NCBI GenBank assembly: GCA_025782575.1
Contig: JALGYY010000017.1
Coordinates: 919,892 to 983,891 of the forward strand
Direction of reading: 5' to 3'
Length of the DNA: 64,000 nucleotides
From: a bacterium
GTDB lineage: Bacteria > Orphanbacterota > Orphanbacteria > Orphanbacterales > Orphanbacteraceae
The position numbers were made by a program, and so were the translations under genes. Below, piece by piece: positions 15,843-27,200 of the stretch (position 1 is the first letter of the stretch; every line of letters starts with the position of its first letter). The notes beneath the pieces are model-generated. The model ran no database searches and was not told where the DNA came from. It was given only the letters and a program-made list of their open reading frames with translations.

Positions 15843-18800
15843 AAATCGTACAGAGTGCAATCCGATATCCTGTGACGACAACGGTGGGAGTCCTGTTCCT
15901 GGTTCTCTTCGGCATGCTCGCCATTTTCCGCATTCCCGTCCAGATGAGCCCCGATGTCGATGAGCCGATCATCTCCGTTTCCACGACCTGGCCGGGCGCC
16001 TCTCCTCGCGAAATCGAAAGGGAGATCGTCGAAGAGCAGGAAGAACAGCTGAAATCGCTCGAAGGGCTACGGAAGATGGAGAGCTCCTGCTCGGACAGCC
16101 GGGGGAGCATCACTCTCACGTTTTATGTCGGAACCGATATCGACGCCGCGATTCTGAAGGTCTCGAACCGTCTCGAACAGGTTCCCTCCTACCCGTCCGA
16201 GGCGGATAAGCCGGTCATTACAACCGGCAATATTTTCGCCAACGCCATCGGCTGGTTCATTCTTCGACCGACCGAGGAGAATGGATTCGAGGGTGACATC
16301 TCCACGCTCTTCGATTACGCGGATAACGTGATCAAGCCGGCGTTCGAAAGGGTGTCCGGTGTGTCGGGGGCCAATATCTACGGCGGCCGTACGCGTGAAA
16401 TGCAAGTGATCGTCGACCCAGCCAGGCTTGCCACCCGCCAGGTTACGCTGGGCGAGCTCGCCACCGCCCTCGACCGGGAGAACAAGAACTACAGTGGCGG
16501 CGATTTCGACGAAGGGAAGCGGCGTTATATCGTTCGCACTGTAGGCGAATACGAAACGGCTGAGGATATCGAATCGATCGTCATCGCCGTCCGGAACGGT
16601 CTTTCCATTTACCTGCGTGACGTGGGTCGGGCCGAGCTCGGTTACCGAAAGGCCGGCGCCCGTGTCTTCCAGAACGGCCGGCCGGTACTCGCCATCAACG
16701 CCGTCCGCGAACCAGGTTCGAATGTGCTCGACGTCATGACGCGACTCCAGGAAGTTATGGGGCACCTCGACGAGACCGAGCTTACGGGCCGGGGGCTCCA
16801 CCTGATCCAGGTTTATGACGAAACCGAGTACATCGTAAGCGCCATTTCACTCGTCCGGCAGAGCCTGATCATCGGCGGCGCACTCGCGATTCTGATCCTA
16901 TTGCTTTATCTCCGTAGCTTTACGAGCACATTCGTGATTGCCGCGGCGATTCCGGTCAGCGTGGTGGGGGTGTTCCTTATGATGTACTGGTTCGGCCGCA
17001 CGATCAACGTGGTGAGCCTCGCCGGTATGGCCTTCGCAATCGGCATGGTGGTCGATAACTCGATTGTGGTGCTCGAGAACATCTATCGCCATCGACAAAT
17101 GGGAAAATCGAGGCGCGATGCGGCCCATGACGGAGCCTCCGAAGTATGGGGGGCGGTGCTCGCAAGCACACTCACGACAATCGCCGTCTTTGTTCCGGTC
17201 CTGTTCATCCGCGAAGAAGTGGGACAGTTGTTCGGCGACATCGCCATCGCGATCAGCTGCGCTGTCGCGTTCAGTCTGGTGGTCGCCGTTACCGTGATCC
17301 CGAGCCTCTCGGCCAAGATATTGGGAACTGAGAATGCCGCAGTGAAAGCAAGAAGCGGGTTCAAGGATCTTTGGGGAGGGGCCGCGATCGCCGGCCGGAT
17401 CAATCGATGGATTGCCGATACGGTGTACAGGATAACAGGAAGTAACCGGTTGCGAATCACACTCGTCGCCGGGCTCGTCGTTCTTTCGATCGGGGGGAGC
17501 CTGCTGCTCGCGCCCGACACCGAATATCTGCCGGCGGGAAATAGAAATTTCCTGTTCGGCTTCCTGCTTCCTCCCCCCGGCTACAATCTGAACGAAGTTT
17601 CGGATATGGAGTCCGTGTTCAGCGAACAGTTGAGTTACCTGTGGGAAGCGCCCGCTGATACCCCCGAAACAGATGCCCTCCCCGGCGGAGGGATCGAAAG
17701 CTACTTCTTCGTGGCACTGAACTCCAACGCTTTCATGGGTGCCCGATCCCGAAGCGAAGAGCGATCGAGGGAACTGCTCCCCGAATTTCGAAAAGTGAAC
17801 GCCAAACTTCCCGGAACGATCTTTGTGATGAATCAGGCGGGGATTTTTTCGGGGGTCGGCGGCCGTTCAATCGATCTCGAAATTCGCGGGCCCGATCTCG
17901 AGCATCTGCTTGGACTGGGGGGCGAGATTTTCGGCAAGGTGATGCAGAATCTACCGGGCGCGCAGGCACGGCCGATCCCCGGACTTGATCTCGGGAATCC
18001 CGAGGTGCAGGTGCGCACTCACCGGCGCCGCGCGGCGGAACTGGGAATTTCGAATCGCGAACTCGGCTATGCGGTAAGCGTTCTGGTGGACGGGGCGAAG
18101 GCGAGCGAGTTCCAGTATCAGGGAGATGAGATCGATCTCCGGCTCACTACTGAAAACAGCGGGGCTCACAGGACTCATCTTCTGGAAGAGCTTCCGATTG
18201 CGACGAGAAGCGGCGAGTTGGTCACACTGGGTTCGGTAGCGGACATCACGCTGGAAACCGGCCCGACGACAATCAACAGGAGCGAGCGCCAGCGAACGAT
18301 TACGATCCGGGTGAGCCCGTCGGATGAAATGCCGCTCGAGCGTGCGATGAAGACGATCGAAAGCGAAATTCTGGCACCCATGAGAGAGTCGGGGCGTCTC
18401 GGCGGGCTCTATCGTGTCGAATTGTCGGGAACAGCGGACAAACTCGCCCAGACCTGGTCGGCCCTTAAATGGAATCTATTGCTGGCGCTCGTAATTACGT
18501 TCCTGCTTCTTTCCGCACTGTTCGAGAACTTCATCTATCCATTCGTCATCATGTTCAGCGTCCCCCTGGCCGCGTTCGGCGGGTTTCTGGGGCTCGCGAT
18601 ACTCACACTGTTCACGCCGCGCCAGTCTCTTGATGTACTCACGATGCTCGGCTTTATCATTTTGATCGGTACTGTGGTGAACAACGCCATCCTGATCGTC
18701 CATCAGACGCTCCATCACATCAGAACCGACGGGATGTCGAACCGCGAAGCGATCCGGGAGGCTGTTCGTAATCGTGTACGCCCGATCTTCATGAGCGTCA

Positions 18801-19036
18801 GCACTTCGGTCTTCGGCATGCTGCCGCTGGTAATCTTCCCCGGCGCAGGCTCGGAGCTCTATCGGGGCCTCGGAAGTGTAGTGGTCGGCGGCCTCATCGT
18901 ATCCACCCTCTTTACGCTCTTTCTCGTCCCTGCGCTTCTCAGCATGATGCTTGATGTTCGGGCAGCAGCCGAGATCCGAATTCGTAGCATCTTCCAAGGG
19001 ACACCCGGTCCCGAGGATGGGGCGACGGCCCCCTGA
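15839..19036 (+). CDS. RND-superfamily efflux pump, inner-membrane permease (HAE-1/AcrB-type)
   Basis: A 1065-residue pump with the duplicated RND layout: one membrane segment, a large periplasmic loop, six segments, then a repeat. TM4 holds GMAFAIGMVVDNSIVVLEN, in which the usual second Asp of the proton relay is Asn. TM10 holds GFIILIGTVVNNAILIVHQ. The N-terminus (IRYPVTTTVGVLFLVLFG) and PVQMSPDVDEPIISVSTTWP are typical. It exports drugs, detergents or heavy-metal/lipid substrates, and the exact substrate is not deducible. Translation is coupled to the adaptor. Confidence 0.95.
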   Translation: MKIVQSAIRYPVTTTVGVLFLVLFGMLAIFRIPVQMSPDVDEPIISVSTTWPGASPREIEREIVEEQEEQLKSLEGLRKMESSCSDSRGSITLTFYVGTDIDAAILKVSNRLEQVPSYPSEADKPVITTGNIFANAIGWFILRPTEENGFEGDISTLFDYADNVIKPAFERVSGVSGANIYGGRTREMQVIVDPARLATRQVTLGELATALDRENKNYSGGDFDEGKRRYIVRTVGEYETAEDIESIVIAVRNGLSIYLRDVGRAELGYRKAGARVFQNGRPVLAINAVREPGSNVLDVMTRLQEVMGHLDETELTGRGLHLIQVYDETEYIVSAISLVRQSLIIGGALAILILLLYLRSFTSTFVIAAAIPVSVVGVFLMMYWFGRTINVVSLAGMAFAIGMVVDNSIVVLENIYRHRQMGKSRRDAAHDGASEVWGAVLASTLTTIAVFVPVLFIREEVGQLFGDIAIAISCAVAFSLVVAVTVIPSLSAKILGTENAAVKARSGFKDLWGGAAIAGRINRWIADTVYRITGSNRLRITLVAGLVVLSIGGSLLLAPDTEYLPAGNRNFLFGFLLPPPGYNLNEVSDMESVFSEQLSYLWEAPADTPETDALPGGGIESYFFVALNSNAFMGARSRSEERSRELLPEFRKVNAKLPGTIFVMNQAGIFSGVGGRSIDLEIRGPDLEHLLGLGGEIFGKVMQNLPGAQARPIPGLDLGNPEVQVRTHRRRAAELGISNRELGYAVSVLVDGAKASEFQYQGDEIDLRLTTENSGAHRTHLLEELPIATRSGELVTLGSVADITLETGPTTINRSERQRTITIRVSPSDEMPLERAMKTIESEILAPMRESGRLGGLYRVELSGTADKLAQTWSALKWNLLLALVITFLLLSALFENFIYPFVIMFSVPLAAFGGFLGLAILTLFTPRQSLDVLTMLGFIILIGTVVNNAILIVHQTLHHIRTDGMSNREAIREAVRNRVRPIFMSVSTSVFGMLPLVIFPGAGSELYRGLGSVVVGGLIVSTLFTLFLVPALLSMMLDVRAAAEIRIRSIFQGTPGPEDGATAP

Positions 19037-19086
19037 TTTCATCGAAACACCTCTCTCCTGCTTGTCCCATCCCGCCGAATCGCTTA

Positions 19087-19098
19087 TTGTTCGAACAA
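19087..19098. promoter_or_regulatory. 12-bp palindrome TTGTTCGAACAA upstream of the TPR-metallopeptidase gene
   Basis: A perfect palindrome 40 bp before the start codon at 19138, in a 100-bp gap between the RND and metallopeptidase genes. It could be a dimeric repressor site. No regulator can be named. Confidence 0.25.
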
Positions 19099-19137
19099 AT
19101 CAGCAGCCTGTACATATGGTAGGGAGGAACGACCGGG

Positions 19138-21927
19138 ATGAGAGGGAGAGCTGTTTTTTCACTATTGGTGGCGCTCATGGCGGGGGTAGCCGGGATCGCC
19201 GGCGCCGGTGACGACAAGCCGACCGACAACAAGCGAATCGTCGACAGAATCATTGAAAAGCGAAACGGGGTGGAAGCGGCGATTCCTGATCTCGACCGAC
19301 GGCCATTGGAAAAGGCGGAAAGCCTGATCCGGCTGGGTATGCTTGATGAGGCCCGCGCGATTCTGAATCAACTGGAATTCGACCTGGACGAGAACCGGAT
19401 CGAGGCGGCTCTTCTGCTCGCTGATCTTCAGCTCCGGCTCTACGATTTTAACGGTGCTGCGGAGTCTGTCCGAATCGCCGAAGAGATCGATCCTGAAGAT
19501 GACGGCGTTTTCGCCCATCAGATGGCGATCATGAACGCCCGTGAAGATCTCGCCACAATCGACAAGCTGACCAAAGAGCGACTCCGGGATCGGCCCGGCT
19601 CAGTTGCGGGACGGCTTGCACGCGGTTCTCTTCTTTATCAACTCCTCCGGCATGACGAATCCGAGGTCGAATACGAAGAGGCGCTCGCCCTCGCGAAGAA
19701 ACCGGACCAGGGCGTGCGTGCCCTGACCGGCCTGCTCCTGATCGCATACAAGCGTGGGGATTATGACGGCGCGCTCGCCATAGGGGAGCGGGCGATCGAG
19801 GCGGGATTTCCGACGCCCGGCCTGATCAACTCGATCGCGCAGACCATGATCCGGACCGGCGACGTCGGCGAAGCGATCGAGCTCTGTCATGAGAGCTTAC
19901 GATGGGATCCTTTGAATGAATTCGCCCACTACATGCTCGGCAACGGTTACGCGGAACAAAACTATACCGAACTGGAAGCGGACTACCCGGGCGCCTTCCC
20001 CGACTCTTTGACTGAGCCTTACCTGATCGAAGCCAAGAGACTTCTGGCAGAAGGGAAAAGGGGGCCGGCCCGGGCGACGCTGATCAATCTGAAGCGAGAT
20101 GAGCCCGGCCTCGCCGATCCCGATCTACTTCTCGGCACAATGTTCTGGGAAGAGGGTGAGCCCGATTCGGCAATCGCTCATTTCAATGCCTCCCTCGAAG
20201 TCTGTCCCGGGTACGGCCGGGCTCATAATGCGTTTGCGAAGGCGATGGAATGGAAGAAGCTCCGCGCCAATGTCCATCGACAGGTCTACGAGAAGACCTT
20301 CGCGGAGACGGCTATGCCGGAGATTCCCCGGATCGAAGAATTCGTACTCAACTTCGACGGTCTCTCCGACCGTCACAAGAAGCGAGTCGCCCTCTCGATC
20401 GATCCCTGGAAACGCTTCCTGCCCGTGCTGATCGAGGCGGGAGCGACTTATTATATCAAGCCGCTGTTCGAGCGACTCTCGGAAACGCCCCATCAGGAAC
20501 TGCTCGCCGACATGCGGATCGACTACGATTCGAGACTCTGGGACGATGTGCGGGGATGCGGCGGCTTTCATACGGTAACCGGTGTGGAGGATGTGGAGCG
20601 CACGGTATTCATGAAGTACAACACAGTCCTTCATGAGATGACCCACCAGGTGCATTACGTTCTGACCCCCGATGAGCAACGGATTATTCAGGATCACTAT
20701 CGAAACGCGAAAGAGCAGGAGGGGAACGGCCAAAAAACGTTTGTCTCCCGTTATCAGGGGTCGAGCGTCTGGGAGTATTTTGCGGAGGGGATCAACTCCT
20801 ACTTCAGCCCGAAGCGAGACGAGTACGACACAAGGGAAATCGTCCGGGAGCGTCTCATCGAGTTCGATTCCGGACTGCTCGGTATGCTCGATCAGTTCCT
20901 CGTTGATGGATCGATAGAAAAATACTATGCACCTGCCTACGTGGTAGCGGCCTATGACGAAGTTGAAAACGGCGATGCCGATAAGGCGGTGACATTGCTC
21001 GAGAAGGCGCTCGGCCGCTCGCCGGACGACGAGTCCGCGCTCAGCTCGCTCGCCCGAACGTATTCGATTCTCGATCGCGACGATGACGCGGTTCGGTCGG
21101 GGGAGCGGGCAACCGAAGTTCACGAGAGTGCTTCGCAAACCTGGGTGCATTATTCTCAGGCTGTCTTCCATAAGACCGGGTCAAGGGCGGACGCCATCCG
21201 GCTTCTTCTTAAGGCGCGCCAGTCGGTCGACAAGAACCAGCGATGGGAGATCGAACTGGCGCTCGGAAGCGCGTATGCGGCGCGGGGTGAGCTCCGGAAC
21301 GCGCGCGATGCGTACGAATGGGTACTCAGCTATCAGAATGACAACCCCGAGGCACTCTGGGGGCTGGCGTACACTCTCGGATTCAACGGGGCCCGGGAGC
21401 GGGCGGACGAGCTCTTTCAGAAAGTGGTCCGGAGGCGAAGCGGCATCGTGGAACTGCGGACTGACTACGCCCGTTTTCTCATTCGGGAAGGCCGTTATGA
21501 TGAGGCGGAGAAGCAGCTCGGCGAGGCGCGGGGTCTCGATCCTGTAAGCACGGATGTCGAAACGGCGGCCGGGTTGCTTGCGCTCTACCAGGGTGATCCT
21601 GAAGGTGCGAAAAGGTCGCTCGAGTCGGCCAGGCTATACGCTGATTACAACGATCTTGCCACCGCGCTTCTTGCCAATTCCCTCGTTCGTCTGGGTGATC
21701 TGGAAGGGGCCGAAACCCTTCTCGATCCGATCCGTGAGTCGATGGAGAGGGGAGATCCGCCCACCTGGGTTTACGTGAAAAAGAAGGCCGACTTCATTCC
21801 CGCCCACGAGTACCCGGCCGAACTCCGCTGGATCCTCTACCAGACCGCTTCGAAGCTCGCGGAAGCGCAAGGGGATGAAATCAAAGCTAAGGAGTACGCG
21901 TTCCTGATGGAGCAGAGCTTCAGGTAG
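19138..21927 (+). CDS. Secreted TPR protein with embedded HExxH metallopeptidase domain
   Basis: A 929-residue exported protein. After a signal peptide (FSLLVALMAGVAGIAGAG), TPR repeats cover about residues 45-390. A gluzincin/peptidase-MA-like domain follows at about 400-610, with zinc ligands His499 and His503 (HEMTH), catalytic Glu500, and probable third ligand Glu550 in EYFAEGINSYF. A second set of TPRs fills residues 615-929 (for example AYDEVENGDADKAVTLLEKA and AARGELRNARDAYEWVLSY). The layout suggests a protease held between two peptide-binding solenoids. The substrate is unknown. Its own transcription unit is likely, because 100 bp separate it from the pump gene. Confidence 0.85.
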   Translation: MRGRAVFSLLVALMAGVAGIAGAGDDKPTDNKRIVDRIIEKRNGVEAAIPDLDRRPLEKAESLIRLGMLDEARAILNQLEFDLDENRIEAALLLADLQLRLYDFNGAAESVRIAEEIDPEDDGVFAHQMAIMNAREDLATIDKLTKERLRDRPGSVAGRLARGSLLYQLLRHDESEVEYEEALALAKKPDQGVRALTGLLLIAYKRGDYDGALAIGERAIEAGFPTPGLINSIAQTMIRTGDVGEAIELCHESLRWDPLNEFAHYMLGNGYAEQNYTELEADYPGAFPDSLTEPYLIEAKRLLAEGKRGPARATLINLKRDEPGLADPDLLLGTMFWEEGEPDSAIAHFNASLEVCPGYGRAHNAFAKAMEWKKLRANVHRQVYEKTFAETAMPEIPRIEEFVLNFDGLSDRHKKRVALSIDPWKRFLPVLIEAGATYYIKPLFERLSETPHQELLADMRIDYDSRLWDDVRGCGGFHTVTGVEDVERTVFMKYNTVLHEMTHQVHYVLTPDEQRIIQDHYRNAKEQEGNGQKTFVSRYQGSSVWEYFAEGINSYFSPKRDEYDTREIVRERLIEFDSGLLGMLDQFLVDGSIEKYYAPAYVVAAYDEVENGDADKAVTLLEKALGRSPDDESALSSLARTYSILDRDDDAVRSGERATEVHESASQTWVHYSQAVFHKTGSRADAIRLLLKARQSVDKNQRWEIELALGSAYAARGELRNARDAYEWVLSYQNDNPEALWGLAYTLGFNGARERADELFQKVVRRRSGIVELRTDYARFLIREGRYDEAEKQLGEARGLDPVSTDVETAAGLLALYQGDPEGAKRSLESARLYADYNDLATALLANSLVRLGDLEGAETLLDPIRESMERGDPPTWVYVKKKADFIPAHEYPAELRWILYQTASKLAEAQGDEIKAKEYAFLMEQSFR

Positions 21928-21978
21928 GGGTCGAGGATCGGAATCGATTTGCCGGTCAGTTTCCGGCCGCCATCCCCG

Positions 21979-22734
21979 TCATCGCTTCATTGATTCCGCT
22001 TCACCGGTCATGGGAACGAAGCGGACGGGGATGATCGCCCGTCTTTTGAGTACGCCGTTCTCTTTTCGTACTTGTATGAGTTCCTGTGAGTAACCACCTA
22101 CCGGAATGACGAGCCTCCCCCCTTCGGCGAGCTGCTGGAGGAGCGGAGCGGGAATCTGTTCGGGTGCAGCCGTCACGATGATCGCATCGAACGGGTCTTC
22201 GCCCGGCCATCCTTGATAGCCGTCGCCGGCCCGTACGGTCACATTCTCGTAACCCAGAATTTCGAGAATCTTCGCAGCTGAATCCGCCAGCTCCTCGACG
22301 ATTTCAATCGAGAAGACCTGACCGACGATTTCGGAAAGAACGGCAGCCTGATAGCCGGAGCCGGTACCGACTTCCAGAACCTTGTCATCGGGCTCGAGTT
22401 CGAGCAGTTCTGTCATGATCGCCACGATGTAGGGCTGTGAAATAGTCTGGCCCTCGGCGATCGGAAGAGGGTGGTCATCGTATGCTTCTGATTCGAGCGC
22501 GGCCGGAACGAATCGGTGTCTTTGGACCGAACGCATGGCGTCCAGCACACGCGGGTCCTTGATCCCCCGCGAGACGATTTGATTCTCTACCATGTCCATT
22601 CGATCACTCCACCTGGGATCGGCATTCGCCGGCGGCCGCCGTTTCGAGTCTTCACCGTTGCCGACATCGGCCCAGAACATGAGAACCAGCGTAGCCGCGA
22701 CAATCAGGACCGCAAAACCTTCTTTCCAATCCAT
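21979..22734 (-). CDS. pcm: Exported protein-L-isoaspartate O-methyltransferase
   Basis: A 251-residue SAM-dependent methyltransferase that repairs isoaspartyl residues. The family motifs are present: RFVPAALESEAYDDHPLPI, EGQTISQPYIVAIMTELL, the SAM loop VLEVGTGSGYQAAVLSE and DAIIVTAAPEQIP. An N-terminal hydrophobic segment (FAVLIVAATLVLMFWADVG) acts as a signal or anchor, so this copy probably works outside the cytoplasm. How SAM would be supplied there is unclear. The start at 22734 has GGGGAG five bases upstream. It diverges from the SbcD-like gene. Confidence 0.92.
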   Translation of the reverse strand: MDWKEGFAVLIVAATLVLMFWADVGNGEDSKRRPPANADPRWSDRMDMVENQIVSRGIKDPRVLDAMRSVQRHRFVPAALESEAYDDHPLPIAEGQTISQPYIVAIMTELLELEPDDKVLEVGTGSGYQAAVLSEIVGQVFSIEIVEELADSAAKILEILGYENVTVRAGDGYQGWPGEDPFDAIIVTAAPEQIPAPLLQQLAEGGRLVIPVGGYSQELIQVRKENGVLKRRAIIPVRFVPMTGEAESMKR

Positions 22735-22898
22735 TTTCGCTCCCCGTGTGATGCCCTGAATAGAATATAGCCTCCCCCGGCCGATCGACCAGAAGAACAA
22801 GCCCTGACACCCTTGAAGGTTGAGCCGACCCCGCGCATACTCAGGTGAGTCGGCGCAGGTGCTACCCCACATCGGCACTGCAGGAAGGGGCCCGCTTC

Positions 22899-24242
22899 AT
22901 GAAACAGCGCTTTCTCTTCATCGGTGACATTCACCTCGGTCGCCGCCCCTTGCGACTCCCCGACGATCTGACCGAGTACGGTGTGGATCCCGCCCAGCTC
23001 ACCCCAGCGACCGCCTGGCGACTCGCCGTCCGATGGGCGGTCTCCAATAATATTGACGCAGTCGTTCTCGCAGGCGACGTCATCGAGGGAATGGACGACC
23101 GCTTCGAAGCGCTGGCACTGCTCGAGAGGGGCATCCGGACCCTTGTGGATACAGGGATTCCCGTGTTCGGCATAGCTGGGAACCACGATGTAGAGGCGCT
23201 TCCCCTGGTGGCTGCAAGGATCGACGGTTTTCGGCTGGTGGGTGAAGGAGGACGATGGGAAACGGCCGATCTGGGAGGCGAAAGTGGTGCCCGGCTTCTA
23301 GGATGGTCGCACCACGAAAAGCGGCATGAGACTGATCCCACGGAAAGCCTTGTCAACTTCGTTCCAGACAAAACCAGGGCGACTATCGCCGTTCTTCACG
23401 CCGATCTTGATGATTCACGAAGCAATTATGCTCCTGTCTCTCGGGCAGGGCTGGAATCGATCCCGACAGACGCCTGGTTTCTGGGGCACATCCACACGCC
23501 ATCAGATCTTTCGGGATCGCGGCCGATCGGTTATCTCGGCTCGCTCGTCGGATTGGACCCGGGAGAGCCGGGGCGACGCGGCCCCTGGCTGGTAACTGTC
23601 GGTGGCCCCGGGGAAGTGGAGGCCGAGCAGATTCCCCTCGCTCCGATTCGCTGGGAACGCTTGGATGTCTCAGTAGAAGAGATGAGCACGGACGAAGGCC
23701 AGCCGATCGACGACCGATTCCATCAATTGCTCTACAGTGCTCTCGAAACGATTCGAGATAGGATAGACGGCGGCACGGAATTGCTCGCGGTCGGATGCAG
23801 GCTCCGGCTCACGGGCAAGAACGAAGACCATCTCTTGATCGGACAGCTGGTACGGGAGGGAATCGACTTTCCCCGGCTGACCGCCGACCGCACCCACTAC
23901 TTCGTGGAAAAGATTATAGATGAATCGACCGCCCCGTTTGACCTGGAGAAAATCGCGGCCGGCTCGGATCCACCCGCCATTCTCGCCGGTAAAATATTGG
24001 CACTCCAGGGGAGAGGGGTGGAGGGGGAGAATATTCTGCGAGATGCTACGAATGCCCTCGCCCCGGTTTCCGGTGCGGCCCGCTGGCAAGGGGTGGACAC
24101 CCAAGCGGATGACCCCGCTACTGTTCGAGAAATTCTCGTCCGGGCGGGATTGGAGGTGCTCGAAAAACTGATGGCCCAGCAGGCTCCCCCGGCCTCGGCT
24201 GATTCATCGGCGACATTGACTCGCAGTGAGGGCGAATCATGA
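22899..24242 (+). CDS. SbcD/YhaO-like DNA-repair metallophosphoesterase
   Basis: A 447-residue calcineurin-like phosphoesterase with all metal motifs: GDIHLG (Asp10, His12), VVLAGDVIEG, GIAGNHDVE and FLGHIHTP. This is the Mre11/SbcD arrangement. The C-terminal 200 residues would carry the capping domain and the contact to the partner ATPase. AGGAAGG lies upstream of the ATG at 22899. The stop overlaps the start of the next gene by ATGA, so nuclease and ATPase are made together. It probably processes DNA ends or hairpins in double-strand-break repair. Confidence 0.9.
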   Translation: MKQRFLFIGDIHLGRRPLRLPDDLTEYGVDPAQLTPATAWRLAVRWAVSNNIDAVVLAGDVIEGMDDRFEALALLERGIRTLVDTGIPVFGIAGNHDVEALPLVAARIDGFRLVGEGGRWETADLGGESGARLLGWSHHEKRHETDPTESLVNFVPDKTRATIAVLHADLDDSRSNYAPVSRAGLESIPTDAWFLGHIHTPSDLSGSRPIGYLGSLVGLDPGEPGRRGPWLVTVGGPGEVEAEQIPLAPIRWERLDVSVEEMSTDEGQPIDDRFHQLLYSALETIRDRIDGGTELLAVGCRLRLTGKNEDHLLIGQLVREGIDFPRLTADRTHYFVEKIIDESTAPFDLEKIAAGSDPPAILAGKILALQGRGVEGENILRDATNALAPVSGAARWQGVDTQADDPATVREILVRAGLEVLEKLMAQQAPPASADSSATLTRSEGES

Positions 24243-27200
24243 AACTCACCCGACTCCTGGTGCGCCGCCTGCCCGGCATCGACCAGGGCTTCCGCCTGGA
24301 GAACATCGCCGAAGGGATCAATCTGATCGTCGGCCCCAACGGTTCGGGCAAGACTTCCATCTGCCGGCTCATTCGAAACATGCTCTGGCCGTCAAAGCGC
24401 CGGGAGCAGGTAGACGCGATCGCTCACTGGATCGATGGGGAGGAACAACTGACGTCGGAGTTCATCGGTCAGGTTCGGTGGCAACGAGAAGGGGAGGACA
24501 CCCCCTCACCCGAACTTCCGGATCGACATCTCGCCGGGTGCTTCACAATTGGGCTCACTGATCTTCTCGATGAAAAACGGGAAACTGAAAAAAGGCTCGC
24601 CTCAGAAGTGAGACAGCTTCTGGCCGGCGGTTACGATGTGGAAGCTGTCGGCGAGGAATACAGCAAGTCGAATCGCTTCGGTCAGACCGCTTTTAAAGAA
24701 GTGGTGGAATCGAAAAGAGTCCTTCGTGAGATCGAAAACGACCGGCGGTCACTCGCGGAAAACGAAGACCGTCTGCAGAGTCTCGAGGAACAACGCGCCC
24801 GGGCAGAGGCGGCGGGCCGGGAAAAGGAAAAACTCCAGCACGCCGCTGAGTTCGCCGGCTTTCGCGAAGATCTCGATTCGATCGAAGCGGAGATGGCGAC
24901 CTACCCGGAGGGGATGGACCAGCTGGGCGGCGAAGAGGGGGAGCGACTCGCCGAGCTCATGCGTGAGCGTGAAGAGACTGAGCAGAGCCTTGGCAAGCGG
25001 GAGAAAGAGAAGAGCGACGCCGCTGAGGCGCTTGCTGCTCTTGATCTCCCGGGAGGGGCGGTCGATGAGGAACGGCTGGAGTCAATGGGCGAGAGGGCAC
25101 GCGCTCTCACGCGTACGGAGGAGAAGCTCGCCGACGCCGTCTTGAATGAGAGTAGTGCGGCGACGGAACTCGAGAACCGCGAAGCCGAACTGGGTGTCCC
25201 ACCTGATCGGACGATCGAATCGATCGATGACGGCGACCTCGAGTCACTCGAAAACTGGGTTTTCCGTTCGGGGCTCCTCCGCGAGCAAATGCAATCGAAT
25301 GAAGCGGCGCAGAACGCTTTCGAAGATGATAACGACCCCGGTTTCGCTCCGCTCGACGCTCTCCGTGAATCAATCGCCCGTCATCAGGATTGGCTTGCCG
25401 CTCCGGCGCCTGTTATGTCCCGGGGATTGGCGATCGGCGCCTATCTGGTGCTTGCGTTGCTGATTGGTGGAGGGATCGCGGGCGCCATTCTGATTGACCC
25501 CTGGATCGGCGCGATTTCGGCCGGGGCGCTCGTCCCGATTGTAATGCTGTTCACTTTGCGGCGAAAGAGCATGGCCTACCGGACACTCATCCAGGAGCAG
25601 ATCGAGCGTGCGGGAGCTGAAGTGCCCGATGGCTGGGAAACCGAGCTCGTACAGGCCAATCTGGATCAGCTGATCGACGGCCGCAATGAATCGGAAAGCC
25701 ATCGTGGCCGGATGGAGGATCGCCGGCGTTATCAGGCAAGGCGGGATCAGCTCGAGGAAGATCAACAAGAGATGGAACGAGAGCGTCTGGAGCTCGCGGC
25801 AGTTACGGGGATTGACGCATCGGTGACAGGGCTCAAGCTTGGTGATCTGGCCGGACGGATTCGAAGCTGGCGGTCAGCAAAAGGGGCGCACGAACGGGCG
25901 GAGTCGGACCGCCTGGCGCTCACCGGATCACGAGATAGCGAGATGGCTACGCTACTTGAAGCTCTCGAAGGGCTCATCCAGGATTCACCTGGCGATGGCA
26001 TCGGGCTGTCCGAGGCGATTGAGCGCCTGCGGACGGCGAGCAGACAGCACCGTGAGCAGAGCCGTCTTCACGACCAGGCGGAACGGGAAATGAAGAGGCT
26101 CGTGGGACTGATCGAGCGACGAACCGGTGAAATCGATGCACTGCTGAGCCGAACGGGCACCCAGGACGGGAATCTGGATGAACGGGCCCGGCTGTTGGAT
26201 CGCAAACTCGATGCTCTTGTTACATACAGGAAACTGGCTGATCGAAAATTGGCTACCGAAGCACAGATGGCTGGTGTGAGATCTAAGCTCGGTGAGAGAT
26301 CCGACCTTCTCTCGATCGACAGGGATGATGCGGAACAGCAGATCGCAGAGGCCTCCCGTACCATGGAATCGGCCGACGAACTGAGTAGAGAGATCGGTGA
26401 GATCCGAGGTCGAATCGATGACGCCCGAAAGAGCAGCAAACGGGAAGAAGCGCTCGCCCGCCTGATGGATGCGGAGTCACGGCTGAGAGACCGGGCGGAA
26501 GAGGCGATGTACGCGGCTGCCGCCCGCTTTCTACTCGAGGACGTCGATCGGGAACACGAAGACCGGACCAGACCCGAAGTTCTTCGCATGGCTACACAGT
26601 ATTTCGCTGAGTTTACGCAGTACAGATATGAGCTCCGCCCGCCGGGAAAGAAATCGGGATCCGATTTCCGCGCCATCGAAAAGGATTCCGGCCGGTGGTT
26701 GTCACTTGAAGAGCTTTCCGATGGCACCCGTGTCCAGCTTCTACTCGCCGCACGACTCGCGTTCGCCACGAAAGCGGAAGGGGGGTCACTCCTCCCGATT
26801 TTTCTGGATGAAGCGCTTTCAACAGCCGACCCCGAGCGATTCGCCGCCGCCGTAAAGAGCTTCGCGGTACTCGCCGGCCAGGGGCGGCAAATATTTTACA
26901 TGACCAGTAATCCGGGGGATGTTCGATTATGGCAGCAGATCATCTTGGAAGAGGGTGCCCCGGAACCGGTTCTGCTCGATCTGGCCGAATTTCGAAAACT
27001 GGGGCGGGGCATGCTCGATGAGGAGAGTGCCGCCGTTCCCCACCGGGAACCGGTCCCCCCGCCGGAAGGACTCGCAGCCGAGGAGTATGCTGCGCGGATC
27101 GGCGTCCCCCCCATTGATCCGTATGGACCGCTCGATTCTCTCCATCTGTTTCATCTGCTGCGTGATGACCTGGAGCTTCTCCACAGACTGCTCGATAAGG

